This document shows, in pieces, positions 17,593 to 26,474 of a stretch of DNA of 64,000 bases; the first letter of the stretch is position 1; each line of letters starts with the position of its first letter. Made by a program: the position numbers and the translations under genes. The notes under the pieces were generated by a model that ran no database searches, was not told where the DNA came from, and worked only from the letters and a program-made list of their open reading frames with translations. The stretch is from contig NZ_JABBFV010000001.1 of assembly GCF_012927105.1 (NCBI RefSeq), forward strand, positions 186,001 to 250,000. Reading direction: 5' to 3'. The stretch is from Sphingobium psychrophilum. Lineage in GTDB: Bacteria > Pseudomonadota > Alphaproteobacteria > Sphingomonadales > Sphingomonadaceae.

Positions 17593-18558
17593 ATGACTGG
17601 AAATATTCGCACAAACCGCCCCGCCAGGGCCGCGATTGCCGCTGTTCTGGCTTTGACTGCAACCCCGCTGCTGGCCCAGGTCGCTGCGTCGCCGGTCGCC
17701 CCGACCGTTGCGCCGGAAGCTGCCCCCGCTGCGCCGATGCCGGTGACGTCGGCACCTGATCTTATCGCAGCGCCGGCTGCCACGCCGACGCCTGAATTTG
17801 CCCCTAGCCAGCCGGTGGTGCAGGCCACCCCGCCGCTGGAGGAACGTATCGCCGCCGCGACGGCCGCTGCGGAAGCAGAACAGGCTGCGGTTCAGGCCGC
17901 CAAGCCGCGTCCGATGCTGGCTCGCTCCGTCCCCCGGACGGTTGAACGCACGGCTGAACCCGTCGCTGCCCGCGCCGGCGCTGTGACCCCGGTCGCCCCC
18001 GCGCCAGTCGAGACGGCACCGCCTGTTCAATCGACCCCGGCCATTGCGCCGGCGCAGGAGGCCGCCCCGGCCGCCTCGGCGGCGCAATCGGTCGCGCGCT
18101 CTGACCAGGCGATGCTCTGGGCGCTGGGTGGGGGCGCGATGCTGTTGCTGGGTCTGGGCGGCGCTGCGTTGATGCGCCGTCGTCGTCCCGATGAAGCGGT
18201 CGCTGACGCCCGCGTCGCGCCGGTTACGACGTTCGAGCCTGCGCCCGTTCCCGTGACGCCTGCTCGTGCGATCACGCCGCGCCCGGCGCTGGCTACGGCA
18301 CAGACGGAGAATGCGACGCTGGAGGCGATGGTCGCCGCTGCGCCGAGTGCCGACAATCCGTTCCTTACCCGGACGAAGAGGTTGCGCCGCGCCCAGCATC
18401 TGATCGCCCAGCGCGAAGCCTTCTCGGTCGCTGCGCCCGCACCGCAGACGATGCATGCCGAGCCGGTTCCCGCCGCGGCCATCGATCGCAGCCAGACTGT
18501 CTATCGCTTCGGCAATGATCGCGCGCCGTCGGGCTTCCTGAAGCCGCGCACCCGCTAA
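17593..18558 (+). CDS. Ala/Pro-rich exported membrane protein, unknown
   Basis: 321 residues with a signal peptide (IRTNRPARAAIAAVLALTATPLLAQ). A long low-complexity Ala/Pro/Val region runs to about residue 175, followed by a transmembrane segment (MLWALGGGAMLLLGLGGAALMRRRR, about 180-204) and a basic cytoplasmic tail of about 115 residues. This is LPXTG-like topology without an LPXTG motif. No enzyme motifs are visible. The ATG at 17593 begins the signal peptide, and a strong terminator follows the gene. Confidence 0.7.
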   Translation: MTGNIRTNRPARAAIAAVLALTATPLLAQVAASPVAPTVAPEAAPAAPMPVTSAPDLIAAPAATPTPEFAPSQPVVQATPPLEERIAAATAAAEAEQAAVQAAKPRPMLARSVPRTVERTAEPVAARAGAVTPVAPAPVETAPPVQSTPAIAPAQEAAPAASAAQSVARSDQAMLWALGGGAMLLLGLGGAALMRRRRPDEAVADARVAPVTTFEPAPVPVTPARAITPRPALATAQTENATLEAMVAAAPSADNPFLTRTKRLRRAQHLIAQREAFSVAAPAPQTMHAEPVPAAAIDRSQTVYRFGNDRAPSGFLKPRTR

Positions 18559-18583
18559 CAAGCAGCGCAAGCTGAACTCCCAT

Positions 18584-18619
18584 GGGACGGAAGGCCAAAC
18601 CGGCTTTCCGTCCCTTTTT
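18584..18619 (+). terminator. Rho-independent terminator
   Basis: A 13-bp stem (GGGACGGAAGGCC with GGCTTTCCGTCCC), loop AAACC, then TTTTT. It excludes an N-terminally extended argG start. Confidence 0.92.
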
Positions 18620-18710
18620 CATGGAGCCCATCGGTTGCGCTTTGGCCCCCCGCCTGTTACCGGCGCGCCGGTCATTACCGCGCCCCTTTTACGGAAGAAT
18701 CGCCCCAGCC

Positions 18711-19943
18711 ATGCCAGCCCCGACACCAGACAAGATCAACCGCATCGTCCTCGCCTTTTCCGGTGGTCTCGATACCAGCGTGATCCTGAAATGGCTGCAA
18801 CAGACCTATCAGTGCGAAGTGGTGACGTTCACCGCTGATCTGGGGCAGGGCGAGGAACTGGAGCCGGCCCGCGCCAAGGCGCGCCTGATGGGCGTCAAGG
18901 AAGAACATATCTTCATCGACGACCTGCGCGAGGAATTCGTGAAGGATTATGTCTTCCCGATGATGCGCTCCAACGCGCTTTATGAAGGCCTCTACCTGCT
19001 CGGCACCTCGATCGCCCGGCCGCTGATCGCCAAGCGCCAGATCGAGATCGCCAGAATGCTGGGAGCCGACGCCGTCAGCCACGGCGCAACCGGCAAGGGC
19101 AACGACCAGGTGCGTTTCGAACTGGGCTATTATGGCCTGGCCCCCGACATCAAGGTGATCGCGCCGTGGCGCGAATGGGATTTGACCAGCCGCACCAAGC
19201 TGATCGAGTTCGCCGAAAAGCATCAGATTCCCATCCCGCGCGACAAGCGCGGCGAAAGCCCCTTCTCGACTGACGCCAACATGCTGCACACCAGCTCCGA
19301 AGGCAAAGTGCTGGAAGATCCGTGGGACGAAACCCCGGACTATGTCTATTCGCGCACGGTAAACCCGGAAGATGCGCCCGACGCGCCCGAATATATCACC
19401 GTCGATTTCGAACGAGGCGACGGCGTTGCGATCAACGGCGTCGGCATGTCGCCGGCGACCCTGCTCGAAACGCTCAACGAATATGGCCGCAAACATGGCA
19501 TCGGCCGCCTCGACCTGGTCGAAAACCGCTTCGTCGGCATGAAGTCGCGCGGCATGTATGAAACGCCGGGCGGCACCATCTATCACCTCGCCCATCGCGG
19601 CATCGAGCAGTTGACGCTCGATCGCGGCGCCGCGCATCTCAAGGACGAACTCGCGCCCAAATATGCCGAGCTGATCTATAACGGCTTCTGGTTCTCGCCT
19701 GAGCGCGAGATGCTCCAGGCCGCGATCGACCATAGCCAGGAAAAGGTGGCCGGCACCGTCCGCCTGAAGCTCTACAAGGGCAGTGTCTCCGTCGTCGGCC
19801 GCAAATCGCCTTACTCGCTCTACAGCGAAAAGGTCGTGACGTTCGAAGACGATGCGGGCGCCTACGACCAGCGCGACGCGGCGGGCTTCATCAAGCTGAA
19901 TGCGCTCCGTTTGCGTCTGCTGGGCCGTCGCGACCGGGAATGA
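18711..19943 (+). CDS. argG: Argininosuccinate synthase
   Basis: 410 residues; catalyses ATP-dependent condensation of citrulline and aspartate in arginine biosynthesis. The N-type ATP pyrophosphatase P-loop ([17 protein letters not shown]) is at residues 11-27, with [15 protein letters not shown] and the conserved [10 protein letters not shown] near the C-terminus. Length is typical. The gene is far from argD and argF at the other end of the window. Confidence 0.97.
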   Translation: MPAPTPDKINRIVLAFSGGLDTSVILKWLQQTYQCEVVTFTADLGQGEELEPARAKARLMGVKEEHIFIDDLREEFVKDYVFPMMRSNALYEGLYLLGTSIARPLIAKRQIEIARMLGADAVSHGATGKGNDQVRFELGYYGLAPDIKVIAPWREWDLTSRTKLIEFAEKHQIPIPRDKRGESPFSTDANMLHTSSEGKVLEDPWDETPDYVYSRTVNPEDAPDAPEYITVDFERGDGVAINGVGMSPATLLETLNEYGRKHGIGRLDLVENRFVGMKSRGMYETPGGTIYHLAHRGIEQLTLDRGAAHLKDELAPKYAELIYNGFWFSPEREMLQAAIDHSQEKVAGTVRLKLYKGSVSVVGRKSPYSLYSEKVVTFEDDAGAYDQRDAAGFIKLNALRLRLLGRRDRE

Positions 19944-19950
19944 CCATGCC

Positions 19951-19987
19951 GCCGCCCGTTACACTATGCGACAAACTAGCGGGCGGC
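19951..19987 (+). terminator. Possible hairpin after argG
   Basis: An 8-bp inverted repeat, GCCGCCCG / CGGGCGGC, separated by 21 bases and starting 8 bases after the argG stop. There is no T-tract, so terminator function is doubtful. Confidence 0.35.
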
Positions 19988-20075
19988 GTGACATATCTGC
20001 GGGACAACTTCCTTCCATAAACATCGTCAAGGGCAGCGGACATGCCGCCCAACAGATGCAAAAAGGAAGACAGAC

Positions 20076-20738
20076 ATGCTTCGCAAATTCTTCACCACCG
20101 TTGCGGTCGGTTCGTTGTTCGTCGGCGGCGTGGCGGCAACCCATCTCGCTTATGCCCAGCCCGGTGCCGAAGGCGGCCCGCGCGGCGGCATGATGGCACA
20201 AGCCGACACCAACAAGGATGGCAAGATCAGCAAGGCGGAACTGACCGCCGGTCTGGAAGCCCGCTTCGCCAAGATGGACGTCGATCGCGACGGGCAGATC
20301 ACCCAGAAGGATCGCGACGCGATGCGCCAGCAGCGGCAGGACGCCCGCTTCGCTGAACTCGACGCCGACAAGAACGGCCAGATCAGCAAGACCGAATTTA
20401 CCGCCGGTCATGAAGCCCGCGCCGACAAGCGTCAGGAACGCCGCGCGCAAGCCGGAAAGCCGGGTGAACGCGAAGGGCGCGGCCGTGGCGGCCATCATCG
20501 CGGCCCCGGTCGTGGCGGCATGATGGGCCATGGCGGTCCGGGCGGCGGCTTTGGTGACGCCAACAAGGATGGCACGATGACCAAGGCCGAATTCATGGCC
20601 CGCCCGGTCGCGATGTTCGACAAGGCGGACGCGAACAAGGACGGTTTCGTCACCGCCGACGAAATGAAGGCCGCGCGCCAGACGATGCGGGCCGAATGGA
20701 AGGACCGCAAGGGTCCGCCGCCCGCGCCCCAGAACTGA
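20076..20738 (+). CDS. Secreted EF-hand calcium-binding protein
   Basis: 220 residues with a signal peptide (MLRKFFTTVAVGSLFVGGVAATHLAYAQ). Five EF-hand loops follow, with acidic ligands: DTNKDGKISKAE, DVDRDGQITQKD, DADKNGQISKTE, DANKDGTMTKAE and DANKDGFVTADE. A Gly/His-rich linker (GRGGHHRGPGRGGMMGHGG) separates the third and fourth. It is a probable periplasmic Ca-binding protein of a type common in sphingomonads, with unknown role. It lies upstream of the two-component genes but is separated by a hairpin. Confidence 0.88.
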   Translation: MLRKFFTTVAVGSLFVGGVAATHLAYAQPGAEGGPRGGMMAQADTNKDGKISKAELTAGLEARFAKMDVDRDGQITQKDRDAMRQQRQDARFAELDADKNGQISKTEFTAGHEARADKRQERRAQAGKPGEREGRGRGGHHRGPGRGGMMGHGGPGGGFGDANKDGTMTKAEFMARPVAMFDKADANKDGFVTADEMKAARQTMRAEWKDRKGPPPAPQN

Positions 20739-20826
20739 TCGCGCACTGATCGCACACTGATCGACCCATCGGGTGGCGCAGGACGCGGGGTTCCTCCCCT
20801 GGCTCCGCGCCAGCGCCACCCGCACC

Positions 20827-20866
20827 GGAAGGGCGAAGGCTTGCCCCCTTTTGCCTTCGCCCTTCC
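20827..20866 (+). terminator. Hairpin between EF-hand gene and response regulator
   Basis: A perfect 14-bp inverted repeat (GGAAGGGCGAAGGC / GCCTTCGCCCTTCC) with a 12-base loop and only a weak downstream T-run. Confidence 0.55.
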
Positions 20867-20897
20867 AACCTTTCTCCAGCCATGACAGACAGGCAGC

Positions 20898-21617
20898 ATG
20901 AGCGACCGACCCCATCTCCTGCTCGTCGATGACGAGCGTTCGATCCGCGAACCGCTGGCGCAGTATCTGGGCCGCAACGGTTTTCGCGTCACCGCCGTCG
21001 AAAGCGCGTCCGAAGCGCGGCTGCGCCTCGCCGCCAATGCGATCGACATGGTGATCCTCGACATCATGATGCCGGGCGAGGATGGCCTCTCGCTGTGCCG
21101 CCACATCCGCGAGACGAGCGAGATTCCCGTCATCCTGCTGACCGCGCGCACCGAAGAGACGGATCGTATCGTGGGCCTGGAAATGGGCGCGGACGATTAT
21201 GTGCTCAAACCCTTTTCGCCGCGTGAACTGGTCGCCCGGATCAAGGTGATCTTCCGCCGCGTCGCCACCGGCGGCCAGCGCGTCACCGCGCCTGATGGCG
21301 CCAATTACAGTTTCGCCGGCTGGATGCTCAAGACGCAGGAACGCACCCTGGTCGACAGCGAGGGCGTGTCGTTGCCGCTCTCAACGGCCGAATATAATCT
21401 GATGCTGGCCTTTGCCACCCGCCCCAATTCGGTGCTCAGCCGCGACCAGTTGCTCGACATCACCCAGGGCCGCGAAGCCAATGCCTTCGACCGGGCGATC
21501 GACAACCAGATCAGCCGCCTGCGCAAGAAGATCGAGCCGGACCCCAAGAACCCGACGCTCATCAAGACCGTCTGGGGCGGCGGCTACACCCTGTCGGCCG
21601 AAGTCCGCAAACTGTGA
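20898..21617 (+). CDS. OmpR-family response regulator
   Basis: 239 residues. The receiver domain is at 1-120 (acidic pocket VDDE, phospho-acceptor Asp in VILDIMMPGEDG, conserved KPF). A winged-helix DNA-binding domain at about 140-236 has LPLSTAEYNLMLAF, SRDQLLDIT and IDNQISRLRKKIEPDPKNP. It is of OmpR/PhoB type and is followed 10 bases later by its histidine kinase. The regulon cannot be inferred. Confidence 0.93.
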   Translation: MSDRPHLLLVDDERSIREPLAQYLGRNGFRVTAVESASEARLRLAANAIDMVILDIMMPGEDGLSLCRHIRETSEIPVILLTARTEETDRIVGLEMGADDYVLKPFSPRELVARIKVIFRRVATGGQRVTAPDGANYSFAGWMLKTQERTLVDSEGVSLPLSTAEYNLMLAFATRPNSVLSRDQLLDITQGREANAFDRAIDNQISRLRKKIEPDPKNPTLIKTVWGGGYTLSAEVRKL

Positions 21618-21627
21618 AGCGGCCCCT

Positions 21628-22983
21628 ATGAAAAAGCTGCGCCTGTGGCCGCAAAGCCTGGTCGGCCAGATCATCGCGCTGGTCGCGATCGCGCTGTTCG
21701 TGGCGCAGGCGATCAATTTCGGCCTGCTGCTGCGCGAACGGCAGCGGCTCGAACTGACCGGCCAGACTGCGCCCGCCGTCTATCGCGTCGTCGATGCGCT
21801 CGACAATCGCGTGGAACGGGAAGGGGACCGGCAACGCGGCCGTATGCGTGCGCGCTTCGTCACCGGCGCGCCCGAACTGACCGGGCAAGCGCGCCCGGAT
21901 GTCGAACGGCGCGCGACGGTGATGTTCGAAGATGTCGGCCTGCGCATCCTGAGCGTCCGCGCGGTCCAGACGAGCGAAGTCATGCCCGTCCGACGCTGGG
22001 AACGTATCCGTATGCGCGCCAATGGGGATGGGCCGCACGATCATAGTGTCGGCCTGCTGACCTTGGCGGCGGAATATGAACCGGGTAAATGGGTGGTGGC
22101 GCAGGCGCGTTCTGGCGGCGACCGGCCGCAGCGCTTTGGCGGCTGGCTGGTTGGCCAGACGCTCATCCTCTATGTCATCGTCCTGCTGCCGCTGCTCTGG
22201 ATGGGGCGTCGACTGGCGCGCCCGCTGAAACAGCTTACCGGCTCCGCCCAGCAGTTCGCCCGCACCGGCGCGGCCGACGCAGTGGATGAGCGCGGGCCGG
22301 GCGATGTGCGCGACCTCACCATGGCGTTCAACGCCATGCGCGCGCGCATCATCGCCATGCTGGACGAAAAGGACCGGATGCTGGGCGCGATCGGCCACGA
22401 CCTGCGCACCCCGCTCGCCTCGCTGCGCGTGCGCACCGAATCGGTCGAGGACGATGCAGAGCGCGCACGCATGTCCGAAACGATCGACGAGATGAACCGG
22501 ATGCTGGAGGATATCCTTTCGCTTGCCCGCGCGGGCCGCAGCACGCAGGCCGCGCAGAAGGTCGATCTGGCCGCGCTCGCCGACGCCGTGGTGGAGGATT
22601 TCATCGAACTGGGATCGCCCGTCGACCTGGCCGACTGCGATCGCGCCGTCGCCTTCGTCCGCCCCCAGCAGATCCGCCGCGCGCTGCGCAACCTCATCGA
22701 AAACGCGATCGTCTATGGTGATCGCGCCCATGTGTCGGTGCTGCACGAAAATGGCAACATCCGCATCGCCGTCGCCGACGAAGGGCCGGGCATTGCGGAG
22801 GACCGGATGGAAGAGATGCTGGAACCCTTCACCCGCCTAGAAGGCTCACGCAATCGCGAAACCGGCGGTTCGGGCCTGGGCCTGGCGCTGGTCCGGGCGA
22901 TCATGGCCGAACATCAGGGCGAATTGCGTTTGGCGAACCGGCCCGAAGGCGGGTTGGAAGCGAGTTTGCTGCTGCCGGGTTGA
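21628..22983 (+). CDS. EnvZ-type sensor histidine kinase
   Basis: 451 residues. TM1 (LVGQIIALVAIALFVAQAI) is near residues 9-27, a periplasmic sensor region spans about 40-165, and TM2 is TLILYVIVLLPLLWMG. HAMP, the HisKA H-box (AIGHDLRTPLASLR) and the HATPase (LRNLIENAIVYG, VADEGPGI, GGSGLGLALV) follow. All catalytic boxes are intact. The ATG at 21628 gives the natural membrane N-terminus. Confidence 0.93.
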   Translation: MKKLRLWPQSLVGQIIALVAIALFVAQAINFGLLLRERQRLELTGQTAPAVYRVVDALDNRVEREGDRQRGRMRARFVTGAPELTGQARPDVERRATVMFEDVGLRILSVRAVQTSEVMPVRRWERIRMRANGDGPHDHSVGLLTLAAEYEPGKWVVAQARSGGDRPQRFGGWLVGQTLILYVIVLLPLLWMGRRLARPLKQLTGSAQQFARTGAADAVDERGPGDVRDLTMAFNAMRARIIAMLDEKDRMLGAIGHDLRTPLASLRVRTESVEDDAERARMSETIDEMNRMLEDILSLARAGRSTQAAQKVDLAALADAVVEDFIELGSPVDLADCDRAVAFVRPQQIRRALRNLIENAIVYGDRAHVSVLHENGNIRIAVADEGPGIAEDRMEEMLEPFTRLEGSRNRETGGSGLGLALVRAIMAEHQGELRLANRPEGGLEASLLLPG

Positions 22984-23047
22984 AGGTCGTCTAACCGACC
23001 ATTTGTTGCCATTTTTACCGACTACCGTTCGCCTTATAAGCGGTCAT

Positions 23048-23467
23048 CTACTCAACCCAGCGATTGCCAGCTTTTTTCCAAGCCTCCCAAAAGATAACAT
23101 GGTCGTCGTCGTTCAGGACTTGCCAACCGGCGGCTTTGAGGAACTCTTCCGGCGTTATTTCGTCCGGGCCGATTTCACGCGCTCTAAGGCGCGGAAGGAA
23201 CATGTAGTGTTCGCCTTTGCCTCTGAGATTTGAGAGCATCTGGCCAATCTCGCCATCGCAAATCTGAAGAAACATGGGTGTGTCCAGTTTACGTATCACG
23301 CCACCCCACATGTGATGACCGACATGAGAGGCTGTTGAATCGTCTTGCAGCAATTCGGATAAGCCGGGAGCCGCACGGATATCATTTTCCAGTGCAGCGG
23401 CGGACTCGCGCAATGCGATGTCCTCCGCAGAACGAACGCCAAATCTTTCTAGGCTATGGGTTTCCAT
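23048..23467 (-). CDS. Hypothetical protein, lower GC
   Basis: 139 residues with no recognised family. It is acidic and soluble, with a WGGVIRKLDTPMFLQICDGE centre and the C-terminus DDHVIFWEAWKKAGNRWVE. Its GC is lower than that of both neighbours and its codon use is less biased, consistent with recent acquisition. It sits between the sensor kinase (convergent) and motB. The ATG at 23467 is the first in frame. Confidence 0.55.
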   Translation of the reverse strand: METHSLERFGVRSAEDIALRESAAALENDIRAAPGLSELLQDDSTASHVGHHMWGGVIRKLDTPMFLQICDGEIGQMLSNLRGKGEHYMFLPRLRAREIGPDEITPEEFLKAAGWQVLNDDDHVIFWEAWKKAGNRWVE

Positions 23468-23569
23468 GCTTCAGCCCCGTGTCGTTGGGTAGCGAATGAC
23501 AGGTTTCTCCTACCAAATAGTTCAAAGCTGCCCGTCCGCCTTCCACCCTTTTTGCCACTCGCGCTTTAC

Positions 23570-24619
23570 TCAATGCTTGCCCGGCTTGTTCGACGTTCCC
23601 GGTGCGGCCGGGTTGATCAGCGCTGCGCCGTTGGGCAGGCCGGTGCCGCCCATGTCCAGCTTCTGCGCCTGTTCCTTCGCCGCCCGGACGGGGTTGTCGC
23701 GTTCCTTGATCGCGGTCTTGGTTTCCGCGTCCGATGCGCCGTCATCGCCATCGCCGCCGCCGCGGGTCCAGCCCAGGATGATCGACATGCGCCGGTTCCG
23801 GGGATCATAGGCGTCGTCCTTGATGAACGGTTCGCGGTCGGCCACCCCTTCGATCCGGGCGAAGCGGGCATTGCCGATGCCGCTGTCGGCCAGTGTCTTG
23901 CGCGTCGTTTCGGCCCGGCTGGACGACAGCATCCAGTTGGTCATGGTCCGGCCCGACGCATAGGGCAGGCCATCGGTATGGCCGCGCACGATCAGCGGGT
24001 TGGGCATGGTCTGGAGCACGGTCGCAACTTCTGAAATCAGCGCGCGCGCCTGCGGGACCAGCCGGTCGGTGCCCATAGCGAACATCGCGAAGTCGGCTTC
24101 GTCGATCAGGTCGATGCGCAACCCTTCGCGCGTTTCGGTGAAGCGCACATTCTTGCGCAGCTTGCCCAGCCCCTTGGCGATCATGCGCTCTTCCAGGCTC
24201 TTCTTGATCGATTCGAATTTCTGGCGGTCGGCGGCGCGGGTCGCCTTGCCGCCCTGGTCCTTGGTGCCACTGGCATCGCGCGGGATGGTGATGGCCAGAT
24301 TGCCCTGACCGCCGGTGGTCGGATAATTATCCTTCCCCATCATGCTGTCACCGCCGAACATGCCATTGGACCCGGCCGAATTTTCCTTCATCTGCACCAG
24401 CGTCGGCGTAAAATAGTCGGCCAGCCCCTTGCGCTGCTTTTCGGTGGTCGCACCCAGCAGCCACATCAGCAGGAAAAACGCCATCATCGCCGTCACGAAG
24501 TCGGCATAGGCGACCTTCCAGGCGCCGCCATGATGGCCGGCATGCCCTTCGACGATGATTTTTTTGACGATGATCGGCCGGGGTTCCGGCTCGTTCGCGC
24601 CGCGCTTCTTTTCCGCCAT
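23570..24619 (-). CDS. motB: Flagellar motor stator protein MotB
   Basis: 349 residues. The N-terminal single transmembrane helix with the proton-binding Asp lies in WKVAYADFVTAMMAFFLLMWLLG (Asp about residue 40). A linker is followed by a C-terminal OmpA-like peptidoglycan-binding domain (VRGHTDGLPY, NWMLSSSRAETTRKTL, DRRMS-type end). With MotA it forms the torque-generating stator. It lies 3 bases after motA. Confidence 0.94.
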   Translation of the reverse strand: MAEKKRGANEPEPRPIIVKKIIVEGHAGHHGGAWKVAYADFVTAMMAFFLLMWLLGATTEKQRKGLADYFTPTLVQMKENSAGSNGMFGGDSMMGKDNYPTTGGQGNLAITIPRDASGTKDQGGKATRAADRQKFESIKKSLEERMIAKGLGKLRKNVRFTETREGLRIDLIDEADFAMFAMGTDRLVPQARALISEVATVLQTMPNPLIVRGHTDGLPYASGRTMTNWMLSSSRAETTRKTLADSGIGNARFARIEGVADREPFIKDDAYDPRNRRMSIILGWTRGGGDGDDGASDAETKTAIKERDNPVRAAKEQAQKLDMGGTGLPNGAALINPAAPGTSNKPGKH

Positions 24620-24622
24620 GGC

Positions 24623-25486
24623 TTATTTGCCCCGCATGCCGTCGAACACTTCGGCAAAGCCGGGCTGGTTGGCGTGGGTCAGGCCCGAACGGGCGGCTTC
24701 GATCACCAACGGCTGCGGATGGCCGTGGAGCGAGGCGATGATGATCTGTTTGACGACCTGATAGATGGCGCCGTCCGCTTCGATCACGCTGCGGCAGCGG
24801 TTGGCGAAGGGATTGACCATGCCATAAGCGAGCAGAATGCCAAGGAAAGTGCCGACCAGCGCCGAACCGATCATCGCGCCCAATATGGCGGGCGGCTGGT
24901 CGATCGAACCCATGGTCTTCACCACGCCCAGAACCGCCGCGACGATGCCGAGTGCGGGCAGGGCGTCGGCCAGCCCTTGCAGATTGTCAGCGGGCTTGAT
25001 CGCTTCGTGGTGATGGGTCTTGAGCGCATTGTCCATCACGTCCTCGACCGCATGGGGGTCGAGCGTGCCGGACGAGATGACGACCAGACGCAGCGTGTCG
25101 CTGATCAGGTGGACCAGCGCCTTGTCCTTCATCAGCTTGGGATATTCGGTGAAGATGGTGGAGCTGGACGGGTCTTCGATATGGGGTTCCAGCGCGACTG
25201 GCCCTTCGACGCGCAGCGTTTTCATCAGTTTGCTGACGAGGAAGATGCAGTCGAGAAAATCCTGCTTCTTATATTTGGCGCCCTTGAATACCTTGGCAAG
25301 GCCGCCGCCCAGCGCCTTCAGGTCCGCGCCGCTATTGCCGATGACGAGCGCGCCGACCGCGGCGCCGCCGATGATAAGCATTTCGTGCGGCAGCGCGTGC
25401 AACACGGGGCCAAGGTCGCCGCCGGTGAAGGCGAAGCCGCCGAACACCATGACGATCAGAATGACTAGGCCGATGGCTGCGAACAT
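24623..25486 (-). CDS. motA: Flagellar motor stator protein MotA
   Basis: 287 residues with four membrane segments: FAAIGLVILIVMVFGGFAF, MLIIGGAAVGALVIG, ALGIVAAVLGVVKTMGSI and ALVGTFLGILLAYGMVNPFAN. A cytoplasmic loop holds the charged torque-transmitting residues, and PALGIVAAVLGVVKTM is the conserved TM3 region. The ATG at 25486 begins the first membrane segment; a longer upstream start is not credible. A sigma-28-type promoter lies about 75-100 bases upstream. Confidence 0.94.
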   Translation of the reverse strand: MFAAIGLVILIVMVFGGFAFTGGDLGPVLHALPHEMLIIGGAAVGALVIGNSGADLKALGGGLAKVFKGAKYKKQDFLDCIFLVSKLMKTLRVEGPVALEPHIEDPSSSTIFTEYPKLMKDKALVHLISDTLRLVVISSGTLDPHAVEDVMDNALKTHHHEAIKPADNLQGLADALPALGIVAAVLGVVKTMGSIDQPPAILGAMIGSALVGTFLGILLAYGMVNPFANRCRSVIEADGAIYQVVKQIIIASLHGHPQPLVIEAARSGLTHANQPGFAEVFDGMRGK

Positions 25487-25557
25487 GAAAATCCCCGATT
25501 GACGCGCCCGGAGGCGGTAACTCCCCACGTCGCGTGCGACGCCGTGTCCTTGTGGTT

Positions 25558-25584
25558 AATACGGACTGGTTAGCGTCTGGTTTA
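25558..25584 (-). promoter_or_regulatory. Predicted sigma-28 (FliA) promoter of motA-motB
   Basis: On the minus strand TAAA, 15 bases, then TCCGTATT; compare the FliA consensus TAAA-N15-GCCGATAA. Same spacing and form as the elements ahead of fliC and fliD. Confidence 0.7.
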
Positions 25585-25610
25585 GGACCGCACCGCTTTT
25601 TAGCCTGCGA

Positions 25611-26456
25611 TTAGCTGATCAGGTCGAACAGGGTCTGCTGGTTGATCCGGGCAAAGGCCGATTGCGCCGCGTCGAGTTGCAGCAACTGGGCTTTCACATT
25701 GGCGATCACTTCGCTCAGGTCCGTCGATTCGAGGGATGCGCGCCGTTCGGTCAGGTCCAGGTCGACATTGGTCAACCGCGTCCCCACCACGTCCAGCCGA
25801 TCGCTGCGCACGCCCTGCTTGGCTTGCTCGACCGCGATATGGCCCTGTGCGACCTTTACCCCTTCGAGCGTGGCGGCGATGGCCGCGTCGTCACCGTTCT
25901 GGATCGCGGCGATGCTCTGCGCCAATATGTCGTCGATCGACATCGGCGTGCCATCGACGTCGATCCCTTCCGATACGTCCTGCTTCGTGCCGACCACCGC
26001 CAGGTTCAGGCCCCGGCTGACCGGCACCAGCACGCTTTGGCCGTCGTCGAAGACGGACACGCCCTGATAATCCTTCTGGTTCAGCAGTTCGTCGATCGTC
26101 GTGCGGATGGTGGACATTTCCTCGGTGATCGCGGCGCGGCTGGTGTCGTTGAGCGACCCGTTGCGGGCCGACGTCACCAATTCCTGCGCGCGCGTCAGCA
26201 GATTGTCGATTTCCGACAGATTGGCCTCGGCATTGCCGGCGCGGGTGGTGCCATAGCTGATGTTGGATTGCCAGGCGGCCTGCTGCGCCTGGGCGCGGCC
26301 GATGTCGGATACCTGAACCCAGGCGAGCGAATTGTCGGACGGCTTGTTGAGCGTGATCCCTGTAGAGATCGCGGTCTGTCCATCGACAATGTCCTGCGAT
26401 AATTTCTGCTGCCGCCGGATTTCGGCGAGCATGATCTTGTTGGTGATACCTACCAT
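25611..26456 (-). CDS. flgL: Hook-filament junction protein FlgL
   Basis: 281 residues, flagellin-like at both ends (N-terminal ITNKIMLAEIRRQQKLSQDIV helix; C-terminal LSEVIANVKAQLLQLDAAQSA). It joins the hook to the filament together with FlgK. At this size it is a compact FlgL. AAAGGA precedes the ATG, and the gene follows flgK by 18 bases as the last gene of the flgG-to-flgL operon. Confidence 0.88.
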   Translation of the reverse strand: MVGITNKIMLAEIRRQQKLSQDIVDGQTAISTGITLNKPSDNSLAWVQVSDIGRAQAQQAAWQSNISYGTTRAGNAEANLSEIDNLLTRAQELVTSARNGSLNDTSRAAITEEMSTIRTTIDELLNQKDYQGVSVFDDGQSVLVPVSRGLNLAVVGTKQDVSEGIDVDGTPMSIDDILAQSIAAIQNGDDAAIAATLEGVKVAQGHIAVEQAKQGVRSDRLDVVGTRLTNVDLDLTERRASLESTDLSEVIANVKAQLLQLDAAQSAFARINQQTLFDLIS

Positions 26457-26474
26457 GGCTCAGTCCTTTCCGGG

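Noticed and set aside
18582-18710. N-terminal extension of argG
   Set aside because: It begins inside a strong terminator; the family N-terminus starts at 18711.
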